Of a stretch of DNA of 60,326 bases, positions 1-7,436 are shown in pieces; the first letter of the stretch is position 1, and each line of letters begins with the position of its first letter. The position numbers and the translations under genes are program-made. Below the pieces are notes generated by a model. It was not told where the DNA came from, searched no databases, and saw only the letters and a list, made by a program, of their open reading frames with translations. This DNA comes from Chitinophagales bacterium (lineage in GTDB: Bacteria; Bacteroidota; Bacteroidia; Chitinophagales; UBA2359). The DNA lies in contig JAEUUX010000148.1 in the NCBI GenBank assembly GCA_016787295.1, positions 1 to 60,326 on the forward strand. The letters are read 5' to 3'.

Positions 1-446
1 TTTACGTCCACGACCTAAACTTTTACGTCCACGACCTAAACTTTTACGTCCACGACCTAAACTTTTACGTCCACGACCTAAACTTTTAGGTTCTCGACCT
101 AAACTTTTAGGTTCTCGACCTAAACTTTTAGGTTCTCGACCTAAACTTTTAGGTTCTCGACCTAAACTTTTACGTCCACCTACGTAAAACTTTACGTCCA
201 CGACCTAAACTTTTAGGTTCTCGACCTAAACTTTTACGTCCACCTACGTAAAACTTTACGTCCACGACCTAAATTTTTACGTCCACCCACGTAAAACTTT
301 ACGTCCACGACCTAAATTTTTACGTCCACCCACGTAAAATTTTACGTCCACGACCTAAATTTTTACGTCCACCCACGTAAAATTTTACGTCCACGACCTA
401 AATTTTTACGTCCACCTACGTAAAATTTTACGTCCACGACCTAAAT
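1..446. repeat. Tandem array of about 21 hairpin-forming units
   Basis: About 21 head-to-tail units of 20, 21 or 23 bases run from the first base, so the array may extend to the left. Three versions occur: TTTACGT-ccacg-ACCTAAA (units from 1, 21, 42, 63, 191, 255 and later), TTTAGGT-tctcg-ACCTAAA (units from 84, 105, 126, 147, 211) and TTTACGT-ccacc(t/c)-ACGTAAA (units from 168, 232, 275, 318, 361, 404). In the second and third the arms are perfect 7-base inverted repeats; in the first they mismatch at one position. From 255 on, 20- and 23-base units alternate as a 43-base higher-order repeat. No open frame spans the array. Confidence 0.95.
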
Positions 447-658
447 TTTTAGGTATTTGACTACTGCGGGTATCGTCATCAAAATCCAAAGAAATGATAT
501 TAATCAACAACTTTACAATATTATATAGCCCAAACTCAATAATTCAAATTTAATTTTCTGCCACTAATCCAACGTTCACAATATTTCCTTATTTTTGCAA
601 TGTTAATATAGCATAATACCTTCGGCTATACTTTAACATCATTAAACCTCATTTGTAA
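447..658. other. AT-rich spacer with a promoter candidate
   Basis: This spacer joins the repeat array to the first gene. It starts with one more truncated arm (TTTAGGT) and then becomes ordinary AT-rich sequence. The only signal seen is a Bacteroidota -7 box near 590. Confidence 0.5.
590..597 (+). promoter_or_regulatory. -7 promoter box (TATTTTTG)
   Basis: TATTTTTG fits the Bacteroidota TAnnTTTG consensus and lies 61 bases upstream of the ATG at 659. No clear -33 TTTG is seen at the right distance. Confidence 0.45.
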
Positions 659-2260
659 ATGAAAAAAACTACAATTAGCCGAACAGATTCCATAGTGGTC
701 TGTATTTGGGCAATAGTATTACTTGGCAGCGCTTTTTTGCAACCTTTGCAAGCACAAACTCCTTCTTTGAAATTGGGTCTCAATGTCTATTATCCGGGCA
801 ACGAGGCTTTTGTCAAACACCTATTTTCGTCTGCCAACAACGAACATTATTTGCTGTTGGGCGACATTAAATCGGGATTCGCGCCACAAATCACCCCTAT
901 TTTGGCAAAATATGATTCTACGTGGAAAGAGGTTTTTCGCCAAGACTATGTTGCCGCCGACAAAAACACCAGCTTAGAAGCCTTTGAATATGTGAATGGC
1001 AAATTTTTGTATGGCACTATGAAGCAAGACAAAAAAACTAATATTGTTGCCTATTATGCCACTTCTATCGAGCCTAATGGCATAACACACACACCACAAC
1101 CATTGATAAAGGTGGGTTATGATGATAAAAATACCTACAAAAGTGCTTGGCATGTTTCGGAAGACACCACAAAATTGCTCTTTGCACTCCAATTTTATGA
1201 AAAATCTACCCAAAAAACGTCTTTCTTTATGGCTGTAATAGACCACAATGCCCAAACCATTTGGTCAACCAACACTACTTTGCCCTATACCGAAAAAGAA
1301 ATGGCAATGATAGAATGGGGTGTGAGCAACGAAGGCAAAGTCTATTTGCTGACACAAATCAACAATAACAAATCAGCTACCAACTACTGCGAAGTGCGCG
1401 TCTATAGCGCCCAATCAGACAACAAAGACAATACCTACAAAATTGCTATAGCCGACAAAGTGCCAATTGCTACACGTTTGAGCCTCGACCAACACAACAA
1501 TTTCCATTGTTTGGGTTTTTATGCCGAACAAAATAATGGCAGATTGAAAGGTGTGTTTTATACGCGGCTCGATGCCCAAACTGCCCAAATGTCACCTATT
1601 CAACAACATGCTTTCACGGCTGCCAATTTGGGCAATATGGCAAGAGAAGACAAAAAAGTGAGCAAAGACGGCACAGCCAGCATTGACAAAGATTTTCGGT
1701 ATCGCCAAGTTCGATATCAGCCCAATGGCAGTTTGTTTGTCGATGCCGAGCAGTTTTTTCGCTCAACCTTCAGCGACCCTAATAGCAAAGAAATTACGAA
1801 ATTTGTCAATTCGCATGATATTTTGACTCTATCTATCAAAGATGATGGCGAACTCGAATGGTTAGTGACCATTCCGAAAAAACAACAACAAGCTGACCCG
1901 CGCTACCTTTCATGGGCATACGACCCAACTGATGTTCCTGTTTTCATTTCACACACCACTATGCAAACCGACAAAGGCGATATTTTTTGTTTCTACAACG
2001 AATTTAATCACAATATTGACCTGCCACTCAACGAAAAAGTTAGCGATAGAGGGTCTATCAAAAACCTAACCACAGCCATTGTCCACATCACGACGGACGG
2101 CAAAGCAACCCGCAAAGCCTTTGAAGAAACACGCCAAAAACGCCTTTTGATTATCCCACAAGATTGCCACCAAATAGACTCCAAGCGCTTATTTGTTCGC
2201 CTCAAAAGCAACACTTTGACCGATAAACATTATCATTATGGTTTGATTACGATAGAATAG
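659..2260 (+). CDS. Secreted protein of unknown function
   Basis: Family not recognised. The 533-residue product begins with a Sec-type signal peptide (basic start, hydrophobic core at about 13-27, cleavage near LQAQ), so it should be exported. The mature part has many short strands spaced by turns with conserved-looking aromatic and Asp residues (LLLGDIKSG near 62, LLTQINN near 231, IFCFYNEFN near 441). This is compatible with a beta-propeller, but no repeat is clear enough to assert it. There is no lipobox and no type IX sorting domain. It stands alone and ends at a strong terminator shared with the convergent protease gene. Confidence 0.8.
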   Translation: MKKTTISRTDSIVVCIWAIVLLGSAFLQPLQAQTPSLKLGLNVYYPGNEAFVKHLFSSANNEHYLLLGDIKSGFAPQITPILAKYDSTWKEVFRQDYVAADKNTSLEAFEYVNGKFLYGTMKQDKKTNIVAYYATSIEPNGITHTPQPLIKVGYDDKNTYKSAWHVSEDTTKLLFALQFYEKSTQKTSFFMAVIDHNAQTIWSTNTTLPYTEKEMAMIEWGVSNEGKVYLLTQINNNKSATNYCEVRVYSAQSDNKDNTYKIAIADKVPIATRLSLDQHNNFHCLGFYAEQNNGRLKGVFYTRLDAQTAQMSPIQQHAFTAANLGNMAREDKKVSKDGTASIDKDFRYRQVRYQPNGSLFVDAEQFFRSTFSDPNSKEITKFVNSHDILTLSIKDDGELEWLVTIPKKQQQADPRYLSWAYDPTDVPVFISHTTMQTDKGDIFCFYNEFNHNIDLPLNEKVSDRGSIKNLTTAIVHITTDGKATRKAFEETRQKRLLIIPQDCHQIDSKRLFVRLKSNTLTDKHYHYGLITIE

Positions 2261-2291
2261 AGCAAAATACATTCCGCAATATCACACAAAA

Positions 2292-2324
2292 AACCTTCGG
2301 AAGATTGTTATACCTCCGAAGGTT
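2292..2324. terminator. Bidirectional hairpin terminator
   Basis: Ten-base perfect arms AACCTTCGGA (2292-2301) and TCCGAAGGTT (2315-2324) are flanked by A-runs on the left and T-runs on the right. It sits between the convergent genes ending at 2260 and 2408. Its ACCTTCG core recurs in the terminator at 29424. Confidence 0.85.
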
Positions 2325-2407
2325 TTTTATGTGTTTCTATAATGATTCTTTTTTGGCTTTGTATAGAGTTTAAACCCTATTTTCTTCAAAAAATATCAAG
2401 TATCTTA

Positions 2408-4204
2408 TTACGACTCCATTTGCAAATACTTGGCACTCACAAATTCATCTGCCAATTTCGCCCAGCCTTCATTAATCGATTCCACCCAAACTACTTCTCC
2501 TTCTTTGAGGGTTCTTACAATGGTATCTGCTGATTTGGCAGATGGCACCGACCGCACATTGAGCGAAATATTGCCATTCAACCGAACTACTGCTTTTTTA
2601 CGCACAATTGTAGTAGTGGCAGGTGGTGGTGGTGTGGTGACAGGTGGCGTAGTGGTGACAGGTGGTGGTGCGGTAGTGCTGGTGGGTAGTGGTGGTATTA
2701 CGCCCGATTGCGCCATCTTCACGGCTTTGGCAGCATTCACCCTACCATAGCCATAGCGAACAGAGTGTCCGTTGGTGTATTCAGAGGGGTGTCCTATTTT
2801 ATCGGCAGTCAAAATAATAGCGCGGCGAAGTTCGGCGGCTGTCAAATTGGGATTAGCCGATAGCATTAAGGCACAAATACCTGCCACCAAAGGTGTAGCT
2901 CCTGATGTACCTGTAAAATGGGTATATTGGTCAAATCTGCCATCGCTGGGCATTTGGAGTGAATACCAGTGGGAAGATTCCCAATTGGCTTTGGGTGCGA
3001 TGAGGGGCCAATCGCCGCCGGGTGCGCACACGGTTACTTCTGCCCCAATGTTGGAATAGCCCGCATGATAGTCGCGGCTTGTGGAAGCTCCTACGGTAAT
3101 GACGTTGGGGTGTGTGCCAAGATAATTGACGCGATAGAGTCCTTCATTACCTGCTGCTACCAATACAATAGTGCCTTTGCCATTGCGCCCTTTGGTCAAT
3201 AAGCGGTCTATTTCGGCTTTGATAATATTGTCTAATGGATAGCGAAAATCTGCAATGGTTTCGCCCCAGCTAAGACTCAACACATCTACTTTGTTGGCAA
3301 TACAATAGTCTACCAATTTTCGGAAATGGTTGCGGCTGTTTTCTATGCCATGCAAACACAACAATTTGGCGTTGGGTGCCACGCCTACTGTTCCAGCGTC
3401 GGTCGAGGCGGCGGCGGCAACTCCTGCGCAGGGTGTTCCGTGCGAAAAACGAACATCTTGGTAGTCATTGTCGAGTGGCTCTTCTGTCCAAAGGTTGTAG
3501 AACGCTGCCACTTTTCCGGCTACGCTTAGGTCGGGGTGTTGTAAATCGAAACCCACATCATTGACCGCAATTCTAATACCAGTGCTGCCACCGTTGCCCA
3601 AAATGCGCCACGCTTCTGCTATTTTAGCATCAGCACCTTTGCGCATCTCGAAAGAAGAACTTTGTACATCAATTAGGCTGCCCAAATTTTCTAAATGCCA
3701 TTGGTGATAATAAAGGTCGTCGTTTGGAATAAAGCCATACAATTGCGCTTCGGTTGCCAAGTCAACATCTACATCAACAATTTCGGGTAAAGCCTCTAAG
3801 GTTGAGACCAGCTCAATAGGATTGGTGTTGCTTACTTTGACCAACCAACAATGTTCATATTCTTTGACCAAAGTAAGCTTGTATTGTTGCAAAATAGTTT
3901 CTTTTTGAGCTTTCAAAACATTTGGCTTAAACACAATAGACATCTCACCGGTGGGCATCATCAATTGTTGTGTGTTGGCATCGCGATAGACCGGCATTTG
4001 AAAAGCACCAGAACGGTCAGTAATGTCGCGCTCCTTGGCAGTTTTTTGTACAATCGGATATTGCCCAATTTGCCCTACTACCGTTTGTACGGTTGTGACA
4101 CCTAAGCCGCGCTCTTTTACAGTGGGCTGTTGCAAAATTTGGTGTTCGGCGGATTGTTGTAGTTCAAGTTTATGTCCATTGTGGTTGATAACATGATGTG
4201 ACAT
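2408..4204 (-). CDS. Subtilisin-like S8 serine protease with C-terminal SH3b domain
   Basis: A 598-residue subtilase. The catalytic triad is visible as Asp216 (NDVGFD), His255 (SHGTPCAG) and Ser434 (GTSGATP), with the oxyanion Asn353 in AAGNEG. Residues about 85-150 resemble an I9-like inhibitor propeptide. A Pro/Thr-rich linker (about 490-540) leads to an SH3b domain (about 545-598), which usually binds cell-wall or protein ligands. There is no signal peptide at the chosen ATG: the N-terminus is hydrophilic and His/Gln-rich and the open frame gives no better upstream start. It may therefore work in the cytoplasm or leave by an unusual route. It is a monocistronic gene, divergent from the Crp-like regulator. 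Confidence 0.92.
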   Translation of the reverse strand: MSHHVINHNGHKLELQQSAEHQILQQPTVKERGLGVTTVQTVVGQIGQYPIVQKTAKERDITDRSGAFQMPVYRDANTQQLMMPTGEMSIVFKPNVLKAQKETILQQYKLTLVKEYEHCWLVKVSNTNPIELVSTLEALPEIVDVDVDLATEAQLYGFIPNDDLYYHQWHLENLGSLIDVQSSSFEMRKGADAKIAEAWRILGNGGSTGIRIAVNDVGFDLQHPDLSVAGKVAAFYNLWTEEPLDNDYQDVRFSHGTPCAGVAAAASTDAGTVGVAPNAKLLCLHGIENSRNHFRKLVDYCIANKVDVLSLSWGETIADFRYPLDNIIKAEIDRLLTKGRNGKGTIVLVAAGNEGLYRVNYLGTHPNVITVGASTSRDYHAGYSNIGAEVTVCAPGGDWPLIAPKANWESSHWYSLQMPSDGRFDQYTHFTGTSGATPLVAGICALMLSANPNLTAAELRRAIILTADKIGHPSEYTNGHSVRYGYGRVNAAKAVKMAQSGVIPPLPTSTTAPPPVTTTPPVTTPPPPATTTIVRKKAVVRLNGNISLNVRSVPSAKSADTIVRTLKEGEVVWVESINEGWAKLADEFVSAKYLQMES

Positions 4205-4411
4205 AGCGATAAATTTAAGTTTGGTTAAACGGATATTTATAATTTTGTAATTAGCCTATATGGTGCGGCAAAGCTACCTTAAATTATTGGAAAGAAAAAA
4301 TTTTAGGAGCATTTGAAATAGTTTTTCTTTAAATTTGGTTTTAATTGTACTTTTTAGTGCTGCAATAACTCCATAAAATAAGTTTGGCACAAAAAAGTCT
4401 ATTAATTATAG

Positions 4412-4419
4412 TATCTTTG
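4412..4419 (+). promoter_or_regulatory. -7 promoter box (TATCTTTG)
   Basis: It matches TAnnTTTG. A TTTG at 4383-4386 lies 25 bases upstream, somewhat too far for a standard -33 box. It would drive the regulator at 4527 with a leader of about 100 bases. Confidence 0.5.
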
Positions 4420-4488
4420 TGCATTTATTTTTCAATACTCTTTTTTCAAAGCAGTAAACATAACAATAGCAATATGCACAAAAAAAGC

Positions 4489-4507
4489 AAAAAACACTGT
4501 GTTTTTT
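4489..4507. promoter_or_regulatory. Palindrome in the leader of the Crp-like gene
   Basis: AAAAAACAC-T-GTGTTTTTT is a perfect 9+1+9 inverted repeat ending 19 bases before the ATG of the regulator. It could be an autoregulatory operator or a leader hairpin; the sequence cannot decide. Confidence 0.4.
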
Positions 4508-4526
4508 TCTCTAAACAAAATACAAT

Positions 4527-5222
4527 ATGAACACAGACCTTAAGTATTGGTATTTGCGTGACCATCGACTTTTTAGCACCCTAAAATCCGATGAGCTGAA
4601 ACAACTATGTGTTATTATAGGTTTTAAAAAAGCCCAAAAGGGTGATATAATTTATTTCACGGATACCGAGATTCCGCGAATTTATTTTCTCAAAAAAGGT
4701 GCAATAAAAATTGTTAAAATCAATAGCGAAGGCGAAGAATTTATACAAGACATTATCCAAAAAGGTGATTTGTTTGGCGAATTGAGCCTCGATAACCGTC
4801 CCGCCGCCGATGAATATGCCATTGCTTTGACCAATGATGTGGTTCTATGCAGTTTTTTGTTATCCGATTTTGAGGCATTAATGCTCCGAAAACCCGATTT
4901 GGCACTAAGCTATACCAAGTTAATGGGTTTGCGATTTAGGCGCATAAGCAACAATTATCAAAATCTTATTTTCAAAGATGCTGCCACTCGCCTTGGGCTT
5001 TTTTTGATGAATTGGGCAATAAACGAAGGACAAACCCTCAACGAAACAATAGTCATAAACAACTATTTGACCCAGAACGACATAGCACAAATCATTTGTA
5101 CAACTCGACAAACAGTTGTTTCATTGCTCAATGAATGGGAAAAAAACGGCATCATACAATACGATAGAAAACAAATTGTGGTGTTTAACACCGAAAAATT
5201 GAAAAAAATAGCGAAAATGTAA
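4527..5222 (+). CDS. Crp/Fnr-family transcriptional regulator
   Basis: The 231-residue protein has an N-terminal cyclic-nucleotide-binding-type beta-roll (about 15-130; KKGAIKIVKINSEGEEF, then GDLFGELSL) and a C-terminal winged helix-turn-helix (about 175-225; LTQNDIAQIICTTRQTVVSLL). The N-terminal cysteine cluster of an oxygen-sensing Fnr is absent and the phosphate-binding Arg of true cAMP receptors is not evident, so the effector is unknown. Only 63 bases separate it from the YHS-DoxX-Msr operon on the same strand, which has its own promoter. That makes the operon its most likely target (inference). Confidence 0.92.
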   Translation: MNTDLKYWYLRDHRLFSTLKSDELKQLCVIIGFKKAQKGDIIYFTDTEIPRIYFLKKGAIKIVKINSEGEEFIQDIIQKGDLFGELSLDNRPAADEYAIALTNDVVLCSFLLSDFEALMLRKPDLALSYTKLMGLRFRRISNNYQNLIFKDAATRLGLFLMNWAINEGQTLNETIVINNYLTQNDIAQIICTTRQTVVSLLNEWEKNGIIQYDRKQIVVFNTEKLKKIAKM

Positions 5223-5233
5223 AATAGCCGACA

Positions 5234-5262
5234 TTTGGTTGTGTAGCATTGCCGTAGCTTTG
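5234..5262 (+). promoter_or_regulatory. Promoter of the YHS-DoxX-MsrBA operon
   Basis: TTTG (5234-5237), a 17-base spacer and TAGCTTTG (5255-5262) form a complete Bacteroidota promoter 23 bases before the ATG at 5286. Confidence 0.7.
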
Positions 5263-5285
5263 CACCATAAAAATTGTTGAACATT

Positions 5286-5759
5286 ATGAAACAGTTATTG
5301 TTTGTTGTAGTTGTATTTTTTTTGTCGCTGACCGCCACCACAACCATTTGGGCGCAAAGCAACAACACCAGAGTCAAACACTATCACCTCGACGGACAGT
5401 TGGCAATAAAGGGGTATGACCCTGTTGCCTATTTCACACAACACAAAGCAGTACAAGGCAAAGCAACATGGTCGGCATCGGTGGAAGGTGTCACCTACTA
5501 TTTTTCGAGTGCTGCGAATAAAGCCATTTTCCAAAAAAATCCTATGCAATATGAACCACAATATGGCGGCTGGTGTGCATATGCAATGGGCTACAATGGT
5601 AAAAAAGTTGATATTGACCCCGAAACATTCAAAATACTGAACGGGAAATTATACCTATTTTACAATGCTTACTTTAACAACACACTAAAAAGCTGGAACA
5701 AAGACGAAGCAAACCTACAGAAAAAAGCCAATGCCAACTGGGCAAAAATAATCCAATAG
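5286..5759 (+). CDS. Exported YHS-domain protein
   Basis: The 157-residue protein starts at ATG 5286; a TTG at 5274 is in frame but the signal peptide begins at the ATG. The signal sequence is followed by a YHS domain (GYDPVAYF, then FSSAANKAIFQKNP, then QYGGWCAYAMGYNGKKVDIDP), a small fold linked to metal (Cu/Fe) binding in exported proteins. It should lie in the periplasm. It opens the operon YHS - DoxX - MsrBA downstream of a Crp/Fnr-like regulator, so a role in metal or oxidative stress is a reasonable inference. Confidence 0.88.
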   Translation: MKQLLFVVVVFFLSLTATTTIWAQSNNTRVKHYHLDGQLAIKGYDPVAYFTQHKAVQGKATWSASVEGVTYYFSSAANKAIFQKNPMQYEPQYGGWCAYAMGYNGKKVDIDPETFKILNGKLYLFYNAYFNNTLKSWNKDEANLQKKANANWAKIIQ

Positions 5760-5784
5760 TAATCATTTTTCCAAATTTTATATC

Positions 5785-6201
5785 ATGAAAAATTCCATTG
5801 TTAACTATATCTCTTGGGCGTTGCAAATCCTAATTGCTCTTATCTATTTGCAAACCTTGTATTTCAAATTTTCGGCACACCCCGATTCGGTATATATTTT
5901 TTCTACTTTGGGATTAGAACCGTATGGCAGAATCGGCATTGGCATTTTTGAACTCATTACCTCAATCCTCATTTTATTACCCCAAACGCGCATTTATGGA
6001 GGGATATTAAGTGTTGGTGTTATTTTGGGTGCTATACTGGCGCATTTGGGACCATTAGGCATTGTAGTACATAATGACGGTGGCAAAGTATTTTATTTAG
6101 CGCTTACAGTTCTTATAGCTTCCCTTCTGTTTTTGTGGCTCAACCGAAATGATGTATTGCGTATTTATCACCAATTCAAACAAAAAATCTCTCCAAAATG
6201 A
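5785..6201 (+). CDS. DoxX-like four-helix membrane protein
   Basis: The 138-residue protein has four predicted membrane segments (about 8-28, 50-70, 74-94, 105-125). The pattern of an early LYFKF motif, GLEPYGRIGIGIFE, and Pro/Gly-rich helices fits the DoxX/DoxD-like family of quinone- or redox-associated membrane proteins. Its stop overlaps the start of msrBA (ATGA at 6198-6201), which implies translational coupling. The substrate is unknown. DoxX proteins have been reported to act with redox enzymes, which fits this operon. Confidence 0.85.
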   Translation: MKNSIVNYISWALQILIALIYLQTLYFKFSAHPDSVYIFSTLGLEPYGRIGIGIFELITSILILLPQTRIYGGILSVGVILGAILAHLGPLGIVVHNDGGKVFYLALTVLIASLLFLWLNRNDVLRIYHQFKQKISPK

Positions 6202-7268
6202 AAAACCTATTTGTTATTTTTGCCAATCTGTTGCTATTACTCAACAGTTGCGCTCAAACCACTCCCATAGAAAATCACACCACCACCGCTTCCTCTTCTA
6301 CAACAAATATACCCATGAAACGAACAGAAACAGAATGGAAACAACAACTTAATCCCGAACAATACTATATTTTGAGAGAAAAAGGCACCGAACCTGCTTT
6401 TTCGGGTGAGTTTGTTTTTCACAAAGAAAAAGGCGTTTACAAATGCGCCGCCTGCGGTAGCGAACTGTTTACCGACGACATGAAATTTCCTTCACATTGT
6501 GGCTGGCCCAGTTTTGACAGCGAAATAACAGGCGGCAAAATCATACAAACCGAAGACCTATCACACGGTATGCAACGCATCGAAATCACTTGCGCCAACT
6601 GTGGAGGTCACTTGGGACATATTTTTGATGACGGACCAACAGCCACAGGCAAACGCTATTGCGTCAACTCTTTGTCACTATCTTTTGAGCCTGCTAATCC
6701 CACACAAAACGCCGAAAAATCGTCCAAATCGGAGCAAATTACGCTTGGTGGCGGTTGTTTTTGGTGTATTGAAGCCATTTTTGAGGCGCTAAAAGGCGTA
6801 GAAAAGGTAGAATCGGGCTATAGCGGCGGACAAAAAGCTCAACCGACCTACAAAGAAGTTTGCACAGGCAATACGGGTCATGCCGAAGTGGTGCAAGTTA
6901 CCTATCAACCCCAAGAAATTAGCCTTGAAGAAATTTTAGAGGTTTTTTTCACTCTCCACGACCCCACAAGCCTCAACCGACAAGGTGCAGATGTGGGAAC
7001 ACAGTATCGGTCTGCTATTTTTTATCACACAGCCGAACAAAGAGCTATTGCCGAAAAAGTTATCCAAACCCTTAACGACAACAAGGTGTTTGATCGTCCT
7101 ATTGTGACCGAACTCACTGCTTTCGACAAATTCTATAAGGCAGAAAACTATCACCAAGAGTATTTTGCTCTCCACCGCGAAGAACCTTATTGCAAAGCCG
7201 TCATTCAGCCCAAAATGGACAAGCTACACAAAGTTTTTAAGGAAAAAATGAAATCCAATGTAGAATAA
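6198..7268 (+). CDS. MsrB-MsrA fusion, methionine sulfoxide reductase lipoprotein
   Basis: The 356-residue bifunctional enzyme reduces both methionine-S- and methionine-R-sulfoxide. The lipobox LLNSC places the lipid-bearing Cys at 18, so it is probably envelope-anchored. The MsrB domain comes first (about 43-165), with Zn ligands Cys83, Cys86, Cys132, Cys135 and catalytic Cys155 (RYCVN). The MsrA domain follows (about 180-345) with catalytic Cys187 in GGGCFWC. The order B then A is the reverse of the common MsrAB fusions. A methionine at 40 could give a cytoplasmic form, but the coupled start and lipobox favour export. It needs an electron donor; none is encoded beside it unless DoxX supplies it. 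Confidence 0.96.
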   Translation: MKNLFVIFANLLLLLNSCAQTTPIENHTTTASSSTTNIPMKRTETEWKQQLNPEQYYILREKGTEPAFSGEFVFHKEKGVYKCAACGSELFTDDMKFPSHCGWPSFDSEITGGKIIQTEDLSHGMQRIEITCANCGGHLGHIFDDGPTATGKRYCVNSLSLSFEPANPTQNAEKSSKSEQITLGGGCFWCIEAIFEALKGVEKVESGYSGGQKAQPTYKEVCTGNTGHAEVVQVTYQPQEISLEEILEVFFTLHDPTSLNRQGADVGTQYRSAIFYHTAEQRAIAEKVIQTLNDNKVFDRPIVTELTAFDKFYKAENYHQEYFALHREEPYCKAVIQPKMDKLHKVFKEKMKSNVE

Positions 7269-7273
7269 ACTAC

Positions 7274-7322
7274 AAAATAATCGCCAAATTTGCCACAATA
7301 CGGCAAATTTGGCGATTATTTT
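7274..7322. terminator. Very strong hairpin terminator
   Basis: Perfect 21-base arms at 7274-7294 and 7302-7322, with a 7-base loop, follow the msrBA stop by 5 bases. The outer arm ends supply A- and T-rich flanks. The core is GCCAAATTTGCC / GGCAAATTTGGC. Confidence 0.88.
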
Positions 7323-7377
7323 ATTGAGCTTATCGGTTTTTATAACCACAAAGATATTTTTTGACGCAATTAAATAG

Positions 7378-7385
7378 TATTTTTG
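7378..7385 (+). promoter_or_regulatory. -7 promoter box (TATTTTTG)
   Basis: It matches TAnnTTTG 51 bases before the ATG at 7437. A TTG at 7361-7363 is closer (14 bases) than the usual -33 spacing. Confidence 0.45.
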
Positions 7386-7436
7386 CGCCTTGTTAGCCAT
7401 TGTTAAAAACAAGGACATTCACCCATAATTTGTACT

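Larger units (their letters stand above)
4205..4526. other. Divergent intergenic region, protease / Crp regulator
   Basis: The 322-base AT-rich spacer carries start signals for both neighbours. Seen in it are a TATCTTTG -7 box (4412-4419) and a perfect A/T palindrome (4489-4507), both on the regulator side. No gene was found. Confidence 0.5.

Noticed and set aside
1-446. CRISPR array
   Set aside because: The units are contiguous with no unique spacers and no cas genes are near, so it is a tandem satellite.
4527-5222. Oxygen-sensing Fnr
   Set aside because: The N-terminal cysteines needed for the iron-sulfur cluster are missing.
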